The position numbers and the translations under genes are program-made. DNA of 64,000 bases from Pigmentiphaga sp. NML080357 (lineage in GTDB: Bacteria; Pseudomonadota; Gammaproteobacteria; Burkholderiales; Burkholderiaceae_B). The stretch covers positions 340,511-404,510 of the forward strand of contig NZ_NINW01000037.1 in NCBI RefSeq assembly GCF_002188465.1, read 5' to 3'. The notes beneath the pieces are model-generated. The model was not told the origin of the DNA. It did not search any database and saw nothing but the letters and a program-made list of their open reading frames with translations. How positions within the stretch are numbered: the stretch's first letter is position 1; each line of letters opens with the position of its first letter. This document shows positions 1 through 11,784 of the stretch, piece after piece.

Positions 1-20
1 AACCCCATGAGCTTTTTGCC

Positions 21-41
21 GGAACGGCCGATGGCCGTTCC
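21..41. repeat. Inverted repeat upstream of the tct operon
   Basis: GGAACGGCC (21-29) and GGCCGTTCC (33-41) form a perfect 9-bp stem with a 3-base loop, 47 bases before the first start codon. No U-run follows on the plus strand. It could be a leader hairpin or the end of the preceding transcript, whose gene lies outside the window. Confidence 0.5.
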
Positions 42-87
42 CCACCGGCGGCCAGTCCGCCTCCTATAACAAAACCAGGAGACATCC

Positions 88-1041
88 ATGAAATTCCTCA
101 AACAGACACTGGCGACTCTCGCCATTGCCGCCGTGCCGCTGACCGCCATGAGCGCTCCTGCCAAGGTCATGGCGCCCGGCGGCCCAGGCGGTGGCTATGA
201 CGCGGCGGCGCGCGTGCCGTTGCAGGTCATGCAGCAGACCGGCATCTTCACCGACGGTTTCCAGGTCACCAACAAGGGCGGAGCGGGCGGCACCATCGGC
301 CTGGCCGAGTTCGTGCGCACCGGCAAGGGCGACGACAACGCCATCATGTCCATGGGCGCCATCCTGGTCGGCGCCATCATCACCAACAAGTCTCCCGTCA
401 CGCTGGACCAGGTCGTGCCGCTGGTGCGCCTCAGCCTGGATACCGGCGCCATCGTGGTGGCCGCCGACTCGCCCATCAAGACCGCTGCCGATGCGCTTCA
501 AGCGTTCAAGTTCAACCCGGGCGGCACAACCATCGCGGGCGGTTCGATCGGCGGGACCGACCACGTCACCGCGGCCTTGCTTGCCAAGGCGGTCGACGTC
601 GCGCCTACCAGGATCAACTATCTCCCCTATGCCAGCGGCGCGGAAGTCGTCACCGCACTGGCCAGCGGGCAAGCCAAGATCGGCATCTCGGGCCTGTCCG
701 AAGTGAAATCCTATGTCAGCCAAGGCCGCCTGCGCATCATCGCGGTGTCTTCCGAGCAGCGCCTGCCGGGTATCGACGCGCCCACGCTCAAGGAAAGCGG
801 CTACGACGTCGTCATCGGCAACTGGCGCGGCATCGTCGGCGCGCCCGGCATGAGCAAGGCCGGCCGCGACATGTGGCTGCAGCGCTATGCCAAGCTGCAC
901 GCCTCGCCCGAATGGAAGAAGGCGCTGGCCGACCACGGCTGGGACGACGCCTACCTGGCCGGCGACGACTTCGCCGCCTTCCTGACCAAGGAGAAGGCGC
1001 GCCAGGCCGAAGTGCTCAAGGACGTCGGACTGGTCAAATGA
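88..1041 (+). CDS. tctC: Tripartite tricarboxylate transporter substrate-binding protein (TctC/Bug family)
   Basis: This 317-residue periplasmic binding protein would capture a carboxylate and deliver it to the TctAB membrane pair. The first ~22 residues form a signal peptide (KQT, a hydrophobic run, then SAPA). The mature part starts with the Bug-type PGGPGGGYD segment, followed by GGAGG near residue 60, as in the family's ligand loops. The start has a good ribosome site, AGGAGA, seven bases upstream. Its TGA overlaps the tctB ATG, so the two are probably translationally coupled. Bug proteins are greatly expanded in Bordetella, and the family alone does not reveal the ligand; the aconitase downstream suggests a tricarboxylate such as citrate or aconitate. 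Confidence 0.9.
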   Translation: MKFLKQTLATLAIAAVPLTAMSAPAKVMAPGGPGGGYDAAARVPLQVMQQTGIFTDGFQVTNKGGAGGTIGLAEFVRTGKGDDNAIMSMGAILVGAIITNKSPVTLDQVVPLVRLSLDTGAIVVAADSPIKTAADALQAFKFNPGGTTIAGGSIGGTDHVTAALLAKAVDVAPTRINYLPYASGAEVVTALASGQAKIGISGLSEVKSYVSQGRLRIIAVSSEQRLPGIDAPTLKESGYDVVIGNWRGIVGAPGMSKAGRDMWLQRYAKLHASPEWKKALADHGWDDAYLAGDDFAAFLTKEKARQAEVLKDVGLVK

Positions 1042-1541
1042 GTCACCTGAACGACACGATGACTACCCCCCCAAGGCGCCCCTGGTGGCTGGGCCTGGCC
1101 GTCATGGCCATAGGCGCGGTCTGGCTCTATGAAGGCGGCACCCTGCCCCAGATCGGCGGCTATGCCGCGCTGGGCCCGGGCTTCTTCGTCAGCGCCATCG
1201 GCGCGGCGCTGATCGTCCTGGGCATCCTGCTGCTGGTGCAGATCGCCCGCGGCGAGAGCTTCTCGCCCCAGGAAGTGGAAAACGCCGAGGCCGATGCCGG
1301 CGCCTCCTGGCCGGCCCTGCTGTGGGCCACCGCCGGCGCCGCCTTGCCCCTGCTGACCATGCAGCCGCTCGGCTTTCCCCTGACCGCCATGGGGTCCTTC
1401 GCCCTGGTCACCCGGGCCTTCGGCTCGCGGCGCCTGGTGTTCGACTGTGCCATCGGCCTCGCGCTGGGCGTGATCTGCTGGCTCGGCTTCTCCCGGCTGG
1501 GCGTCGGCCTGGGCCTGGCCTTTCCTCCGGTGGGGTGGTGA
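1038..1541 (+). CDS. tctB: Tripartite tricarboxylate transporter small membrane subunit TctB
   Basis: A protein of 167 residues with about four hydrophobic segments: roughly residues 13-30, 45-66, a long stretch from 90 to 120, and the C-terminal end. This is the size and topology of TctB, the small integral subunit that partners TctA. The start overlaps the tctC stop (ATGA), and tctA begins three bases after the TctB stop. Sequence conservation in TctB is low, so the call rests mainly on topology and on its place between tctC and tctA. A longer in-frame reading upstream runs through tctC and was not used. Confidence 0.85.
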   Translation: MSHLNDTMTTPPRRPWWLGLAVMAIGAVWLYEGGTLPQIGGYAALGPGFFVSAIGAALIVLGILLLVQIARGESFSPQEVENAEADAGASWPALLWATAGAALPLLTMQPLGFPLTAMGSFALVTRAFGSRRLVFDCAIGLALGVICWLGFSRLGVGLGLAFPPVGW

Positions 1542-1544
1542 TCC

Positions 1545-3032
1545 ATGGATACCTTCAACGCCCTGATGTCCGGCTTCGGCGTCGCGCTGCAGCCGATGAA
1601 CCTGTTCTGGGCCTTCCTGGGCTCCGTGCTGGGAACCGCCATCGGCGTGCTGCCCGGCATCGGCCCGGCCCTGACCATCGCGCTGCTGCTGCCGGTCACC
1701 GTGCAGATCGCCCCCACCGCCGCCTTCATCATGTTCGCCGGCGTCCTGTACGGCGCCATGTACGGCGGCTCCACCACGTCCATCCTGCTCAACGCGCCGG
1801 GCGAGAGCGGCTCCATGATGACCGCGCTCGAGGGCAACAAGATGGCCAGGGCCGGACGCGGCGCCGCCGCGCTTGCCACCGCGGCCATCGGCTCCTTCGT
1901 GGCCGGCACCATCGCCACGCTGGCCCTGAGCTTCGTGGCGCCGGCCATCGCCGAACTGGCCTTCGTGTTCGGCCCGGCCGACTACTTCGCCTTGATGGTG
2001 CTGTCCTTCACCTCCGTCTCGGTGGTGCTGGGCACCTCGCGCGTGCGCGGCTTCATCGCGCTGTTCCTGGGCCTGGCCATGGGCGTGGTGGGCATCGACG
2101 GCCAGACCGGGCAGGCCCGGCTGGCCTTCGGTTCGGCCGACCTGCTCGACGGCATCGAACTGACGGTGGTGCTGGTGTCGCTGTTCGCGGTGGGCGAGAT
2201 CCTGTATGTCGCCAGCCGCTACAGCAAGGCCCCGCCGCGCATCAACCCGCTCGCGGGAGGCACCTGGATGACGCGCCAGGACTGGAAGCGGTCATGGAAA
2301 CCCTGGGTGCGCGGCACCGCGCTGGGCTTTCCCATCGGCGCGCTGCCCACCGGCGGCACCGAGATCCCGACCTTCCTGTCCTATACGATCGAGCGCAAGC
2401 TCTGCAAGCATCCCGAGGAATTCGGCAAGGGCGCCATCGAAGGCGTGGCCGGCCCCGAAGCCGCCAACAACGCCGCGGCCGCCGGCGTGCTGGTGCCGCT
2501 GCTGACCCTGGGGCTGCCCACCTCGGCCACGGCGGCGGTGCTGCTGGCCGCGTTCCAGAGCTATGGCCTGCAACCCGGCCCCTTCCTCTTCACCAACAGC
2601 GGCGAACTGGTCTGGGGCCTGATCGCCTCGCTGTACATCGGCAACCTGATGCTGCTGGTGCTGAACCTGCCGCTGGTCGGCCTGTGGGTGCGGCTGCTGC
2701 TGATTCCCCGGCCCTATCTGTACGCGGGCATCCTGATCTTCGCCATGGTGGGGATCTGGGGCGTGGCGACCTCGTGGACCGACATGGCGCTGATGTTCGG
2801 CATCGGCCTGATGGGCTACGTCATGCGGGTCTATGACTTCCCCATCGCGCCGGTCCTGATCGGGCTGATCCTCGGGCCCATGGCGGAAACCCAGTTGCGG
2901 CGCGCCCTGGCCGTGGGCGAGGGCAATCCGATGATCCTGGTGTCGACCCCCACCTCGGCCACCCTGCTCGCCCTGGCCGCCGCCGCCCTGGTGCTGCCCC
3001 TGCTGCTGCGCCGTCTCAAGCGCGAAGCATGA
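1545..3032 (+). CDS. tctA: Tripartite tricarboxylate transporter large membrane subunit TctA
   Basis: A 495-residue, highly hydrophobic protein of the usual TctA length (about 500 residues, ~12 membrane spans). The family signature GVLPGIGPA lies near residue 35, with [15 protein letters not shown] following near residue 70 and a related [13 protein letters not shown] repeat near 265. TctA forms the cation-coupled transport channel that receives substrate from the periplasmic binding protein. It directly follows tctB, and its TGA overlaps the ATG used here for the aconitase gene, so transport and metabolism appear to be one operon. Confidence 0.93.
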   Translation: MDTFNALMSGFGVALQPMNLFWAFLGSVLGTAIGVLPGIGPALTIALLLPVTVQIAPTAAFIMFAGVLYGAMYGGSTTSILLNAPGESGSMMTALEGNKMARAGRGAAALATAAIGSFVAGTIATLALSFVAPAIAELAFVFGPADYFALMVLSFTSVSVVLGTSRVRGFIALFLGLAMGVVGIDGQTGQARLAFGSADLLDGIELTVVLVSLFAVGEILYVASRYSKAPPRINPLAGGTWMTRQDWKRSWKPWVRGTALGFPIGALPTGGTEIPTFLSYTIERKLCKHPEEFGKGAIEGVAGPEAANNAAAAGVLVPLLTLGLPTSATAAVLLAAFQSYGLQPGPFLFTNSGELVWGLIASLYIGNLMLLVLNLPLVGLWVRLLLIPRPYLYAGILIFAMVGIWGVATSWTDMALMFGIGLMGYVMRVYDFPIAPVLIGLILGPMAETQLRRALAVGEGNPMILVSTPTSATLLALAAAALVLPLLLRRLKREA

Positions 3033-5725
3033 GTCTGCCGCGCCCCCCCTTAAATCACGCTGAAACCCGCACCATGACCGACCTTCCTCTATTACCGTTG
3101 CCCGGCCGCAAGATTCGCTATGTTCCCGTTACGGACATCCCCGGCTTGGACCGCCTGCCTTTCTCTCTGCGCATCCTGCTGGAGAATCTGCTGCGCCAGG
3201 CCCGCCAGGGCTCGGATACGCGTGCGGACATCGACATCCTACTCAAACGCGAAACAGGCGGCGGCCTGAGCTTCTATCCCGCACGCGTCTTCGGGCAGGA
3301 CATCCTCGGGCAGGTCATGCTGGTGGACATGGCCGGCCTGCGCGATGCCGTCGCCGACGCCGGAATGGCGCCAGCCGCCGTCCGGCCCAAAGTACCGGTG
3401 GATGTCATCATCGACCATTCGCTGCAAGTGGATCGCTGGGCCAGCGCCGATGCCCGCCAGGTCAACCTCGAGCGCGAGTACGAACGCAATGGCGAGCGCT
3501 TCGCGTTCTTGCGCTGGTGCAGCAGCAGCTTCGAGGGCGTGCGCATCGTCCCGCCCGGCAAGGGCATCATGCACCAGCTCCATCTCGAGCATATCGGCCA
3601 GGTGGTAAGAACGGAAACCTTGCCGGATGGCGAACTGGCGATTCCCGATACCTGTGTCGGCACCGACAGCCATACCCCTATGGTCAATGGCCTGGGCGTG
3701 CTGGGCTGGGGAGTAGGCGGCATCGAGGCCGAAGCGGTCATGGTGGGCAAGCCCGTGTCCCTGGCTTTGCCGGAAGTGGTCGGCATTGAGGTGCGCGGCC
3801 GGCTGCGCGAGGGCGTGCTGCCGACCGACCTCGTTCTGACCATCACCCAGAAAATGCGCGAGATCGGCGTAGTCGGCAAGTTCGTGGAGTTTTTCGGCGA
3901 AGGACTGGACACCCTTTCTCTGGGGGACCGCGGCATGATCGCGAACATGGCGCCGGAGTATGGCGCTACCGTCGTGTATTTCCCCATCGACCAACGCACT
4001 CTCGCCTATCTGCGCATGACGGGCCGCGAAGACGATCAAGTCGCTTTGGTCGAGGCCTATGCCAAGGCCCAAAAACTGTGGCGCGACGCAGATACCCCCG
4101 CTCCCGAGTTCGATGCCGTCGTCACGCTGGACCTGGATGCCATCACCCCCTGCCTGGCCGGCCCCCGCAATCCCGAGGATCGCATCGCGCTGGAAGAGGT
4201 CAGCCGCGCATTCCGGCAGCACCACCTCGACATTGCCGGCGCGCCCGCCGACGCGGCCCGCCGTGTGCCGGTGCGCGATGCCGGCTTCTCGTTGCATGAC
4301 GGCGCCGTGGTCATCGCCGCCATCACCAGTTGCACCAACACGGCCAACCCCGTCAACATGATGGCGGCCGGCCTCGTGGCCAGGAAGGCCGTCGCTCTGG
4401 GCCTGCGCAGCCAGCCCTGGGTCAAGACCTCCCTTGTACCCGGCAGCCAGGTTACCGCCGCCGTGCTCGAAAAGGCGGGCTTGCAGGACGCCCTGGACAG
4501 CCTGGGTTTCCAGGTGGCCGGCTTCGGGTGCACCACTTGCAACGGCGGTTCGGGCCCATTGCCGGAAGCCATTGTAGAGGCCATCGAACACGAGAAGCTG
4601 GTCGCCACCGCAGTGCTCTCGGGAAACCGCAACTTTGAAGGCCGCATCCACCCCAACGTACGCGCCGCCTACCTGGGATCACCGGCGCTGGTGGTGGCGT
4701 ATGCCCTGACCGGCAGCCTGATGCTCGACATCACCCGCGACCCCATCGGTACCGGCAGCGACGGCTCGCCGGTCTATCTACGCGACATCTGGCCGACCGC
4801 GGCCGAAATCGCCGAGGCTGTAGACAATGCCTACGAACCGGATCTCTTCCGCGCCAAGTATGCCGACCTGTTCGACGGCGGCCCCGCCTGGGACGCCCTG
4901 GCAGGGGAACCCAGCGAACGATTCGCGTGGCACGCGGACAGCACGTATATCCGCCGGCCGCCCTACTTCGACGGGTTGAGCCGCCGCCCGCCTCCTGTCT
5001 CGGACATTCTGGGCATGCGGCCGCTGGCCATTCTGGGCGACTCGGTCACCACCGACCACATTTCTCCTTCAGGCGCCATCAGCCTGGGCACGCCGGCGGC
5101 GGACTTCCTGCTCGGTCAGGGCGTGCAAAAGGCCGACTTCAACAACTACACCACGCGGCGCGGCAACCATGACGTGGCGGTGCGCGCGACCTTCGCCAAC
5201 ATCCGCCTGCGCAACCGCATCGTGCCAGGCATCGAAGGCGGCCACACGCGTCTGATGCCCGAGGGCACCCAGATGCGCATCTTCGAAGCGGCGCAAGAGT
5301 ACCTGCGCCGCGGCGTGCCGCTGACCATCATTGCCGGCCGCAACTACGGCTGCGGATCATCACGCGACTGGGCCGCGAAAGGCGTCGCGCTGCTGGGCGT
5401 CAAGACCGTGATTGCCGAGAGCTTCGAGCGCATCCATCGCACCAACCTGGTCGGCATGGGTGTCCTGCCGCTGCAATTCGAAGCCGGCACGACGGCCGAA
5501 TCGCTGGCCCTGGACGGCTCCGAACGCATCGACATCCTCGGCCTGTCCGACGAACTGGGAGTCGGCGCGCGCGTGCGCGCCGTCATCCATCGCGAGACCG
5601 GCGGGATGACCACCGTGCCGCTGATCGTCAGGCTGGACACGGCCGAAGACGTCGAGTACTGGCGGCACGGCGGCATTCTGCCCCGGGTCTGGCGTGACTA
5701 CGTCGGCACGCCCCCGCTGGCCTGA
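3029..5725 (+). CDS. acnA: Aconitate hydratase (AcnA-type)
   Basis: Aconitase interconverts citrate, cis-aconitate and isocitrate through a [4Fe-4S] cluster. The length (898 residues) fits AcnA-type enzymes. The cluster cysteines are visible in [10 protein letters not shown] and [10 protein letters not shown]. The substrate region SHTPMVNG and the C-terminal swivel motif [16 protein letters not shown] are intact. The start chosen overlaps the tctA stop (ATGA). A start at 3074 ([11 protein letters not shown]) fits family alignments equally well and would give 883 residues; neither has a strong ribosome site. Being locked into a tct operon suggests a catabolic, inducible paralogue rather than the housekeeping enzyme, which is inference. 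Confidence 0.88.
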   Translation: MSLPRPPLNHAETRTMTDLPLLPLPGRKIRYVPVTDIPGLDRLPFSLRILLENLLRQARQGSDTRADIDILLKRETGGGLSFYPARVFGQDILGQVMLVDMAGLRDAVADAGMAPAAVRPKVPVDVIIDHSLQVDRWASADARQVNLEREYERNGERFAFLRWCSSSFEGVRIVPPGKGIMHQLHLEHIGQVVRTETLPDGELAIPDTCVGTDSHTPMVNGLGVLGWGVGGIEAEAVMVGKPVSLALPEVVGIEVRGRLREGVLPTDLVLTITQKMREIGVVGKFVEFFGEGLDTLSLGDRGMIANMAPEYGATVVYFPIDQRTLAYLRMTGREDDQVALVEAYAKAQKLWRDADTPAPEFDAVVTLDLDAITPCLAGPRNPEDRIALEEVSRAFRQHHLDIAGAPADAARRVPVRDAGFSLHDGAVVIAAITSCTNTANPVNMMAAGLVARKAVALGLRSQPWVKTSLVPGSQVTAAVLEKAGLQDALDSLGFQVAGFGCTTCNGGSGPLPEAIVEAIEHEKLVATAVLSGNRNFEGRIHPNVRAAYLGSPALVVAYALTGSLMLDITRDPIGTGSDGSPVYLRDIWPTAAEIAEAVDNAYEPDLFRAKYADLFDGGPAWDALAGEPSERFAWHADSTYIRRPPYFDGLSRRPPPVSDILGMRPLAILGDSVTTDHISPSGAISLGTPAADFLLGQGVQKADFNNYTTRRGNHDVAVRATFANIRLRNRIVPGIEGGHTRLMPEGTQMRIFEAAQEYLRRGVPLTIIAGRNYGCGSSRDWAAKGVALLGVKTVIAESFERIHRTNLVGMGVLPLQFEAGTTAESLALDGSERIDILGLSDELGVGARVRAVIHRETGGMTTVPLIVRLDTAEDVEYWRHGGILPRVWRDYVGTPPLA

Positions 5726-5776
5726 TCTCCAGTCCATACCGCATCCCATTCCAAACAGATCGTGAAGGAGACAAAC

Positions 5777-6769
5777 ATGAACATCGACACTCGAGGCAGG
5801 CGCCAGGCACTGCGCACGCTGACCGGCATGGCGGCCCTGGCCGGGCTCTCCAGCCAGGCGCGAGCCAACGACAGGTATCCCGACAAGGCCATCACGCTCC
5901 TGGTTCCCCAGCCGGTCGGCGGCGATGCTGATGCCGTCTGCCGCTTGCTGCAACCCCACTGGCGACAGGCGCTGGGGCAGTCGCTGATCATCGAGAACCG
6001 CGCCGGCGCGGCGGGCAACATCGGCACGGCCGCCGGCGCCCGCGCGCCTTCCGACGGCTACACGCTGACCTTCGTCAACCAGAGCACCATGGCCATCAAT
6101 CCTTTTCTCTACAAGGACCCCGGCTATCGGGTAGCCGAACTGGAGCCGGTCAGCCTGATGACGTCCATCGATCTGATCATCTGCGCCCACCCATCCGTGC
6201 CCGCCAATAACCTGGCCGAATTGCTGGAACAGGCTCGGCGCCGACCCGGCGCCTTCACCTACGGAACGGCCGGCAACGGCAGCGCCAATCATCTGGCCGG
6301 CGAAATGCTGAAATCCATGGCCGGCGTGAATCTCGTACATGTGCCCTACCGCGGCGGCGGTCCCGCCATGATAGGCGCGCTGGGAGGAGAAATCTCGACC
6401 GTCGTGGCGTTCCCCCTCGCGGCCCTGCCGCACATCCGGGCCGGCAAGCTGCGCGCGCTCGCGACCACGGGCAGTACCCGCAGCGCCGCGCTGCCCCAAG
6501 TGCCCACCGTGGCTGAAAGCGGCGTGGCCGGCTACGAATTCGTCTCCTGGATGGGCTTGGTAGCGCCCAAGGGCACTGCGCGCGACCGGATCGACATCGT
6601 CGACCAGGCCACCCGGCGGGCATTGGCCGAACCGGATGTGCGCCAGCGCTTCGCCGAGGGCATGACCACCGCAGTCGGCAAGGGTCCGGAGGCGTTGCGC
6701 GAGCTGATCGCCAAGGAGTCCGAGAAAATGTCCGCGCTGATTTCCCGATTCCATCTCAAGATCGATTGA
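5777..6769 (+). CDS. Second Bug-family tricarboxylate-binding protein (TctC-like)
   Basis: A 330-residue extracytoplasmic solute receptor of the Bug/TctC family. The N-terminus begins with a Tat-like RRQALRTL stretch and hydrophobic core, with probable cleavage after SSQARA, followed by the family start YPDKAITLLVP. ENRAGAAGNIG and GTAGNGSANHLAG match the conserved ligand loops. The ATG at 5777 is preceded by GAAGGAG six bases away; an in-frame GTG at 5762 would lie upstream of that site and was rejected. It follows the aconitase by about 50 bases, so the operon carries two binding proteins for one TctAB pair; they may take different ligands or one may act in sensing. Confidence 0.87.
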   Translation: MNIDTRGRRQALRTLTGMAALAGLSSQARANDRYPDKAITLLVPQPVGGDADAVCRLLQPHWRQALGQSLIIENRAGAAGNIGTAAGARAPSDGYTLTFVNQSTMAINPFLYKDPGYRVAELEPVSLMTSIDLIICAHPSVPANNLAELLEQARRRPGAFTYGTAGNGSANHLAGEMLKSMAGVNLVHVPYRGGGPAMIGALGGEISTVVAFPLAALPHIRAGKLRALATTGSTRSAALPQVPTVAESGVAGYEFVSWMGLVAPKGTARDRIDIVDQATRRALAEPDVRQRFAEGMTTAVGKGPEALRELIAKESEKMSALISRFHLKID

Positions 6770-6820
6770 GGCATCGCCTGCCCGCCGAACCTGGCGAAGC
6801 TCCCGGCTACACTAGGGCGC

Positions 6821-7741
6821 ATGGAGAAAACCAAAGATCTGACTGCCGTGCAGGCCCGCGTGGTGCGCGAGATCATGGCGCTGGTGCGCCGGGAAAATCG
6901 CGTGGCGGGCGATGCCATGCCCGAGATCTCCCTGGCCCAGGCCATCGGCACATCCCGCAGCCCGGTCCAGGTGGCGCTGCGCCACCTGGCTACCCTGGGC
7001 GTCGTCCGACAGGACAGCAACCGCCGCTTCGTCCTGGCGCGCGACGCCAAGGACCTGGATGACGTGGCGGGAACCCTGCTGGCCGAGCCCGACGACCCGC
7101 TCTATCACCAGATCGCGCAAGCGAGGCAATCGGGCGAACTACCCAACGAGGTGAACGAGGCTCAGCTCATGCGGATGTTCGGTGTCGCCCGCAGCACCCT
7201 GCGCAAGGTCCTCTCGCGCATCGCCAAGGAAGGCTGGGTCGAACAGCGCGTAGGCAGCGGCTGGGAATTCCTGCCCATGATCGACTCGCCCCAGGCCTAT
7301 GAAGAAAGCTATCTGTTCCGCCAATCCATAGAACCGGCGGCCCTGATGAGCCCCTGGTTCTCGGCCGACCGCACGCAATTGGCCGCTCTGCGGCGCGAAC
7401 AGCAACTCATCGTCGACGGCGGCTACCAGTCCATGACGGCCATCGAACTATTCGAGGCGAACTGCCGTTTTCACGAAACGCTGGCGCAGTGGTCCGGCAA
7501 TCGTTTCGCCCTGCAGACCGTGCAGCGCCTGAATCAGTTAAGGCGCCTGGTCGAATACCGCCAGGCCGCGATGCGCCCGGCCCGCCAGACTCAGGCGCGG
7601 GAGCATCTGGGCATTCTGGCGGCCATCGAGCAACAGGACTTGATCGAGGCCGCCGGCCTGATGCGCAAGCACCTCGAAGACGCCCGACGGGCGAAAGTCT
7701 ACGGGCAGAATGTTTTCGCGGCGAATGCCGCGATCAGCTGA
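6821..7741 (+). CDS. GntR-family regulator with two winged-helix domains and a C-terminal FCD domain
   Basis: A 306-residue regulator. Residues ~8-75 form a GntR winged helix ([27 protein letters not shown]). A second winged-helix-like segment follows at ~85-150 ([25 protein letters not shown]). The rest, ~160-290, is all-helical and resembles the FCD ligand-binding domain ([22 protein letters not shown]). Ordinary FadR-type GntR proteins have one such DNA-binding domain. It probably controls the tct-aconitase genes beside it in response to a carboxylate. A TACACT hexamer lies seven bases before the ATG, so the message may have a very short leader. The 3' end overlaps the dnaJ 3' end by eight bases, tail to tail. 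Confidence 0.82.
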   Translation: MEKTKDLTAVQARVVREIMALVRRENRVAGDAMPEISLAQAIGTSRSPVQVALRHLATLGVVRQDSNRRFVLARDAKDLDDVAGTLLAEPDDPLYHQIAQARQSGELPNEVNEAQLMRMFGVARSTLRKVLSRIAKEGWVEQRVGSGWEFLPMIDSPQAYEESYLFRQSIEPAALMSPWFSADRTQLAALRREQQLIVDGGYQSMTAIELFEANCRFHETLAQWSGNRFALQTVQRLNQLRRLVEYRQAAMRPARQTQAREHLGILAAIEQQDLIEAAGLMRKHLEDARRAKVYGQNVFAANAAIS

Positions 7742-8852
7742 AGAACTCCTTCACCCTGTCCGTCCACGACTTGCTCTGTGGAGAATGCTTGTCGCCGCCT
7801 TCGCTCAGCGAAGCCTCGAAGTCGCGCAGCATCTGCTTCTGCCTGTCGTTCAGGCGCACCGGGGTCTCGAGCACGACGTGGCAATAGAGGTCGCCCGGAT
7901 AGCTGGAGCGCACGCCGCGTATGCCCTTGCCTCGCAGGCGGAATACCTTGCCCGACTGCGTGCCTTCCGGAATGCTGATCTCGCCGCGTCCGCCCAGCGT
8001 GGGCACCTCCAGCTCGCCGCCGAGCGCGGCGGTGGTGAACGGGATGGTCAACTCGCAATGCAGGTCGTCGCCGTCGCGCTGGAAGATGGGGTGCGGCTTG
8101 ATGTGGATCTCGACGTAGAGATCGCCCGACGGGCCGCCGTTGACGCCCGGTTCGCCATTGCCGGACGAGCGGATGCGCATGCCGTCGTCGATGCCGGCCG
8201 GGATCTTGACCTGCAGGGTCTTGTTGCGGCGGACCTTGCCGACGCCATCGCACGCGGTGCAGGGGTCGGGGATGACTTTGCCCGTGCCGTGGCAGGTCGG
8301 GCAGGTCTGCTGCACGCTGAAGAAGCCCTGCTGCATGCGCACGGCGCCGGTGCCGCCGCAGGTGTGGCAGGTCTTGGGATGGGTGCCGGGCTTGGCGCCG
8401 GTGCCGTGGCAGGTGTCGCAGTTGTCCCAGCTGGGTACGCGGATTTCGGTGTCGAAGCCGGTGGCGGCCTGCTCCAGCGTGATTTCCATGCTGTATTTCA
8501 GGTCGGCGCCGCGGTACATCTGGGCGCCGCGCTGGCGGCCGCCGCCGAAGATCTCGCCGAAGATGTCCCCGAATGCGTCGGCGAAGCCGCCGGCTCCCGC
8601 GCCCATGCCTCCGGCCGCCGCGGCATCGACGCCGGCGTGGCCGTAGCGGTCGTAGGCGTCGCGCTTGTCGGATTCGCAGAGGATCTCGTAGGCGTATTTG
8701 ACCTCTTTGAATTTCTCTTCCGCTTCCTTGGAGTCGGGATTGCGGTCGGGATGGTACTTCATGGCCAGCTTGCGGTAGGCCTTCTTGATTTCTTCCTCGG
8801 AGGCGGTGCGGGAGACGCCGAGGATTTCGTACAGGTCGCGTTTGGTGGACAT
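7734..8852 (-). CDS. dnaJ: Chaperone protein DnaJ
   Basis: The Hsp40 co-chaperone that delivers unfolded proteins to DnaK and stimulates its ATPase. At 372 residues it has the full type-I layout. A J domain holds HPD at residues 34-36. A Gly/Phe-rich linker ([16 protein letters not shown]) follows. The zinc-finger domain carries four CxxCxGxG repeats ([32 protein letters not shown]), and the C-terminal substrate domain is complete. It lies downstream of dnaK on the same strand, separated by 214 bases that hold a dnaK terminator and a second long hairpin, so its expression probably depends on read-through or a weaker promoter of its own. Confidence 0.98.
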   Translation of the reverse strand: MSTKRDLYEILGVSRTASEEEIKKAYRKLAMKYHPDRNPDSKEAEEKFKEVKYAYEILCESDKRDAYDRYGHAGVDAAAAGGMGAGAGGFADAFGDIFGEIFGGGRQRGAQMYRGADLKYSMEITLEQAATGFDTEIRVPSWDNCDTCHGTGAKPGTHPKTCHTCGGTGAVRMQQGFFSVQQTCPTCHGTGKVIPDPCTACDGVGKVRRNKTLQVKIPAGIDDGMRIRSSGNGEPGVNGGPSGDLYVEIHIKPHPIFQRDGDDLHCELTIPFTTAALGGELEVPTLGGRGEISIPEGTQSGKVFRLRGKGIRGVRSSYPGDLYCHVVLETPVRLNDRQKQMLRDFEASLSEGGDKHSPQSKSWTDRVKEFFS

Positions 8853-8919
8853 GGTTCTTTCTTTGGTGGCCCGGGAGGGCCGGCAATATCTCTGGTAAAT
8901 AGCTTCTTGCGCTATTGAC

Positions 8920-8981
8920 GGGTTTGGGTAGGCTCCCTCGGCCTGGCTGCCCCGCAGGGCCGAGGGAGCCTACCCAAACCC
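8920..8981. repeat. Perfect 24-bp inverted repeat in the dnaK-dnaJ gap
   Basis: The left arm at 8920-8943 and the right arm at 8958-8981 are exact reverse complements over 24 bases, separated by a 14-base loop that itself contains CTGC-CCC-GCAG. The arms begin GGGTTTGGGTAGG and end with the complement. Transcribed from dnaK towards dnaJ, it would form a very stable hairpin without a U-run, so an mRNA-processing or attenuation element fits better than a simple terminator. Confidence 0.8.
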
Positions 8982-9022
8982 TGCACCGGCGCCGGCGAAA
9001 AGGCCGCAGGTGCAGTCAAACG

Positions 9023-9058
9023 AAAAAGCCGAGCGGCCCACATTGTAGGCCGCTCGGC
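9023..9058 (-). terminator. Rho-independent terminator after dnaK
   Basis: Read on the minus strand, the sequence forms an 11-bp perfect stem (GCCGAGCGGCC with its complement, 9028-9038 and 9048-9058) and a 9-base loop. A run of five T follows directly (9027-9023). It starts 9 bases after the dnaK stop. This is a textbook intrinsic terminator and should reduce transcription into dnaJ. Confidence 0.88.
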
Positions 9059-9066
9059 GATGCTGC

Positions 9067-11010
<1,944 letters not shown>

Positions 11011-11056
11011 AATCCTATTCCTGAAAGATCAGAGAACTTTATTGACTAGTAAATAA

Positions 11057-11082
11057 ATAGGTGGAGTTTTCGTTATTTCAAT
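11057..11082 (-). promoter_or_regulatory. Probable sigma-32 (heat-shock) promoter of dnaK
   Basis: On the minus strand, ATTGAAA (11082-11076) and CCACCTAT (11064-11057) are separated by 11 bases. The heat-shock consensus is CTTGAAA, a spacer, then CCCCATNT. The match is good in the upstream box and moderate in the downstream one. It lies about 45 bases before the dnaK start. Confidence 0.6.
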
Positions 11083-11121
11083 GCCTGCGATAGCGTTATC
11101 CAATCGCGGCGCACCGAAGGC

Positions 11122-11691
11122 CTACTTGGGGCCCGCGACGGTCACCAGTGCCGGACGCAACACGCGATCGACGATCATGTAGCCCTTCTGCAGGGTCTGC
11201 AGGACCGTATTGGCCGGCTCGTCCGACGGAACCGACGCGATGGCTTGGTGGTGATGCGGATTGAACTTGTCCCCGGGAACGGGCGCGATCTCGACCAGCT
11301 TGTTGCGCTCGAACGCGCCCGTCAGCTGCTTCAAGGTAACGTCCACGCCTTCGCGCAGGGTCTCGAGGGACTGATTTTCCTGGGCCAGCGCGGCCTCCAG
11401 GCTATCCTTGACCGGCAGCAGGCTCTCGGCGAACGACTCGATGCCGAACTTCTGCGCCTTCGCCACTTCTTCCTGGGCGCGCCGCCGGACATTGTCCGCC
11501 TCGGCCCTGGCCCGCAGCATGGCATCGTAGTTGTCCTTGGCCTCGGCCTGGACCGCGGCCAATTGGGCTTGCAGCGCGGCGATAGGATCCTCCTCGACCG
11601 GGGCCTGGGGCTGCTGCTGCGCCGCAGCATCGTTCTCGGTCTGGTCCGGATCCGGAATGGGTTGGTCGCCAGGCTTGTGCTCAGCCGACAT
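11122..11691 (-). CDS. grpE: Nucleotide exchange factor GrpE
   Basis: GrpE releases ADP from DnaK to reset its cycle. The protein has 189 residues. A charged, Gln-rich N-terminus leads into a long helix (~40-90, [29 protein letters not shown] broken by alanines), and the C-terminal beta domain carries the family sequence [15 protein letters not shown]. The start at 11691 has GGAGG seven bases upstream; an ATG four codons earlier lacks any ribosome site. A near-perfect sigma-32 promoter lies upstream. The grpE-dnaK order with separate promoters fits a heat-shock cluster. Confidence 0.96.
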   Translation of the reverse strand: MSAEHKPGDQPIPDPDQTENDAAAQQQPQAPVEEDPIAALQAQLAAVQAEAKDNYDAMLRARAEADNVRRRAQEEVAKAQKFGIESFAESLLPVKDSLEAALAQENQSLETLREGVDVTLKQLTGAFERNKLVEIAPVPGDKFNPHHHQAIASVPSDEPANTVLQTLQKGYMIVDRVLRPALVTVAGPK

Positions 11692-11746
11692 TGATGCCTC
11701 CATAAAAAACCAAATAAATCAGCGACTTGTTTGAACTCTATGCGCG

Positions 11747-11774
11747 AGATGGGGATTAAATCCTACTTTTCAAG
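11747..11774 (-). promoter_or_regulatory. Sigma-32 heat-shock promoter of grpE
   Basis: On the minus strand CTTGAAA (11774-11768), a 13-base spacer and CCCCATCT (11754-11747) match the sigma-32 consensus at every defined position. The expected start of transcription is about 50 bases before the grpE ATG. No CIRCE-type operator (inverted GAGTGCTAA) was seen here. Confidence 0.88.
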
Positions 11775-11784
11775 AGTGAGATAT

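Noticed and set aside
11011..11121. CIRCE operator before dnaK
   Set aside because: No inverted GAGTGCTAA-type pair is present; the gap is explained by a sigma-32-like promoter.
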